A DNA stretch of 64,000 nucleotides from assembly GCF_024298825.1 (NCBI RefSeq), contig NZ_CP101153.1:3720001-3784000 (forward strand). The letters run 5' to 3'. The notes beneath the pieces are model-generated. The model did not search any database, had not been told where the DNA came from, and worked only from the letters and a program-made list of their open reading frames with translations. Of this stretch, positions 62,795 through 64,000 are shown one piece after another. Within the stretch, counting starts at the first letter, position 1. Every line of letters begins with the position of its first letter. Position numbers and translations under genes: made by a program. The DNA comes from Haloglomus salinum (GTDB lineage Archaea; Halobacteriota; Halobacteria; Halobacteriales; Haloarculaceae).

Positions 62795-64000
62795 TCAGGC
62801 CGCGGCGGCGACGCGGTCCGCGACCGACTTGATGACTGCTTTCAGCACCGCGTCGCGCTCGCCGGAGAGGAACTCGACCTTGCCCTCGCGAGCGCCGCGT
62901 GCGGCGACGCCGGCGTGCTCGGCCTCCTCGGCGACCTCCTCGGCGATGGCACGGAGGTCGAGCTCCTCCGTCGCGCGGAGGAACAGCTCGTCCTTCGCGA
63001 TGCCGATGGTGACGAAGCTGTCGCCCTCGGCCTCGCGCCGGTGGAGTTCGTCCAGCAGGAGCCGCTTGGGCGGGAAGTCGAAGCGGTGCGTGTACGAGTC
63101 CGTGTCGAGGACGGCGAACGAGACGCCCGCCGCCTCGCGGCGTTCGAGGTTCGCAAGCGCCGTGTCCATCTCGGCCTCGAGCTTGGTGTCGAACTGCTCG
63201 GAGACCTGCTCGGCGAGTCCGACGCCGTCGCCGCCCTCGCCCCGCTCGAACAGCAGGTCGATGATGAGCTCGCGCTTGTCCTCGTAGGACTGGTAGTACG
63301 CCTCCAGCGCGACGGCCTCGCGGAGCTGCCGGGTGGTCTCGGCGTCGACGCCGGCCTCCTCGGCGAGTGTGCCGTACTGCTCGGGCGCGTCGTCCCAGTA
63401 GGAGACGGCCGGCAGGTGGCCCAGGTCGTCGCGGATGGCGTCATTGATGGCGGCCGCGAGCGTCGCGCCCACGGTGGCTGCGGTCCGCTCCTCGCTCCCG
63501 GCGGCCGGAGCGACCGTCGTCTCGACGGCGTCGCGGACCTCGTCGTCCACGGCCTGCCCGTCGACGACGACACGCTCGGCGTCGTACACCTCCAGCAGGT
63601 CGAAGCCGTCGAGGGACTCGCGGGTGCCGCCGGCGGCGGCGAAGACGAACAGCGGGAACTTCTCGTCGTGACGCTCCTGGTCGCCCAGCATCCCCGTCAC
63701 GTCCTTCGTGGCGTCGTCCATGTCGTAGACGGCGCCCTCCAGCGGCCGGCGGTCGAAGTAGTGGTAGCTGGCGTCGCTGGCGGCGTGTTCCTCGGCGACC
63801 AGCGGCAGGACCGCTCGTTCGATGGCGGCGCCCGCGACGTAGCCGTCCGTCGTGGCGGCGTGCCGGATGACGACCGGGCGCGACTCCGCGACCGCACGCC
63901 GGATGGCCGTCGCGGCCTCGCGGAGGTCGTCGTTCAGGTCGGCGATGACCTCGTCGACGGCCAGCGGCTCGACGCGCTCGGGCTCGGCCTCCTCGTCGAG
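62795..64000 (-). CDS. DHH/RecJ-like phosphoesterase, C-terminal part (runs off right edge)
   Basis: 402 codons, open to the right edge, so the N terminus is missing. VVIRHAATTDGYVAGAAIERAVLPLV, SYHYFDRRPLEGAVYDMDD, and VTIGIAKDELFLRAT match a haloarchaeal family with an N-terminal zinc finger, S1/OB-fold domains and a DHH-type phosphoesterase end. The DHH motif itself is degenerate, so nuclease activity is uncertain. Related archaeal RecJ/GAN proteins interact with the GINS replication complex. The full protein would need another 250-300 residues. Confidence 0.82.
   Translation of the reverse strand, partial: LDEEAEPERVEPLAVDEVIADLNDDLREAATAIRRAVAESRPVVIRHAATTDGYVAGAAIERAVLPLVAEEHAASDASYHYFDRRPLEGAVYDMDDATKDVTGMLGDQERHDEKFPLFVFAAAGGTRESLDGFDLLEVYDAERVVVDGQAVDDEVRDAVETTVAPAAGSEERTAATVGATLAAAINDAIRDDLGHLPAVSYWDDAPEQYGTLAEEAGVDAETTRQLREAVALEAYYQSYEDKRELIIDLLFERGEGGDGVGLAEQVSEQFDTKLEAEMDTALANLERREAAGVSFAVLDTDSYTHRFDFPPKRLLLDELHRREAEGDSFVTIGIAKDELFLRATEELDLRAIAEEVAEEAEHAGVAARGAREGKVEFLSGERDAVLKAVIKSVADRVAAAA

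Noticed and set aside
1-64000. tRNA, rRNA, CRISPR array, insertion sequence or prophage
   Set aside because: No cloverleaf with a clear anticodon arm, no regular spaced repeat, and no transposase or integrase motif was seen.

Overview
The window is high-GC DNA of an extremely halophilic archaeon (Halobacteria). The predicted proteins are strongly acidic. The window carries archaeal core genes: TFB, 30S ribosomal protein S17e, GatC/GatA, NurA, CofD and a Trm112-like zinc protein. It also has the usual haloarchaeal mix of UspA proteins, lipobox lipoproteins, small zinc-ribbon proteins and a fused cytochrome oxidase subunit I/III. Many genes have a TATA-like box 25-30 bp before the start codon, as expected for leaderless transcripts. 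I saw no rRNA, tRNA, CRISPR array, insertion sequence or prophage, so this looks like chromosomal core and near-core sequence.

Layout. 1-5.7 kb: UspA, zinc ribbon, membrane-fused spermidine-synthase-like protein, acetyltransferase, cytochrome P450 and a GIDE-like membrane protein. 5.9-9.3 kb: a DJ-1/PfpI protein, a small C2H2-like protein, and a double-domain CbiX followed by a DR2241-type Fe-S protein (cobalamin/sirohydrochlorin metabolism). 9.3-15.5 kb: Trm112, lipoprotein, metallo-beta-lactamase-fold hydrolase, TspO, UspA, P-loop ATPase and NurA nuclease. 15.6-18.5 kb: KorAB 2-oxoacid:ferredoxin oxidoreductase. 18.7-25.8 kb: a DICT sensor, a secreted COG1361-type surface protein translationally coupled to an RND/MMPL exporter, a RecA/KaiC-like ATPase and a lactonase-like hydrolase. 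26-31.8 kb: LEA14-like protein, membrane proteins, an SRPBCC/nitrilase pair and a glycosyltransferase.

31.8-35.6 kb: tfb, gatCA and a DUF6517-like lipoprotein. 35.8-45.7 kb: a fatty-acid/acyl-CoA region with two acyl-CoA ligases, two acyl-CoA dehydrogenases and a 2,4-dienoyl-CoA-reductase-like SDR. A compact TumE-like/wHTH toxin-antitoxin-type pair with palindromic operators sits inside this region. 45.7-48.6 kb: a solitary Eco57I-type N6-adenine methyltransferase with a coupled 59-residue ORF, and an O-methyltransferase. 48.7-52.3 kb: S17e and a tightly overlapping cofD / dihydrouridine-synthase-like / CitG-like / DUF447 operon (F420 and probably another cofactor). 52.4-54.6 kb: HD phosphohydrolase and a zinc-ribbon/CAP membrane protein. 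54.7-61.8 kb: convergent gene sets around the terminal oxidase (coxB, coxI-III fusion, coxIV plus small partners on one strand; four membrane proteins on the other). 62-64 kb: another MBL hydrolase and the C-terminal part of a DHH/RecJ-like protein that runs off the right edge.

The most interesting unexplained items are the toxin-antitoxin-type pair with its paired operators and apparently altered toxin C terminus, the four-gene cofD operon, the membrane proteins convergent with the cox genes, and several tiny ORFs that bridge or precede known genes.
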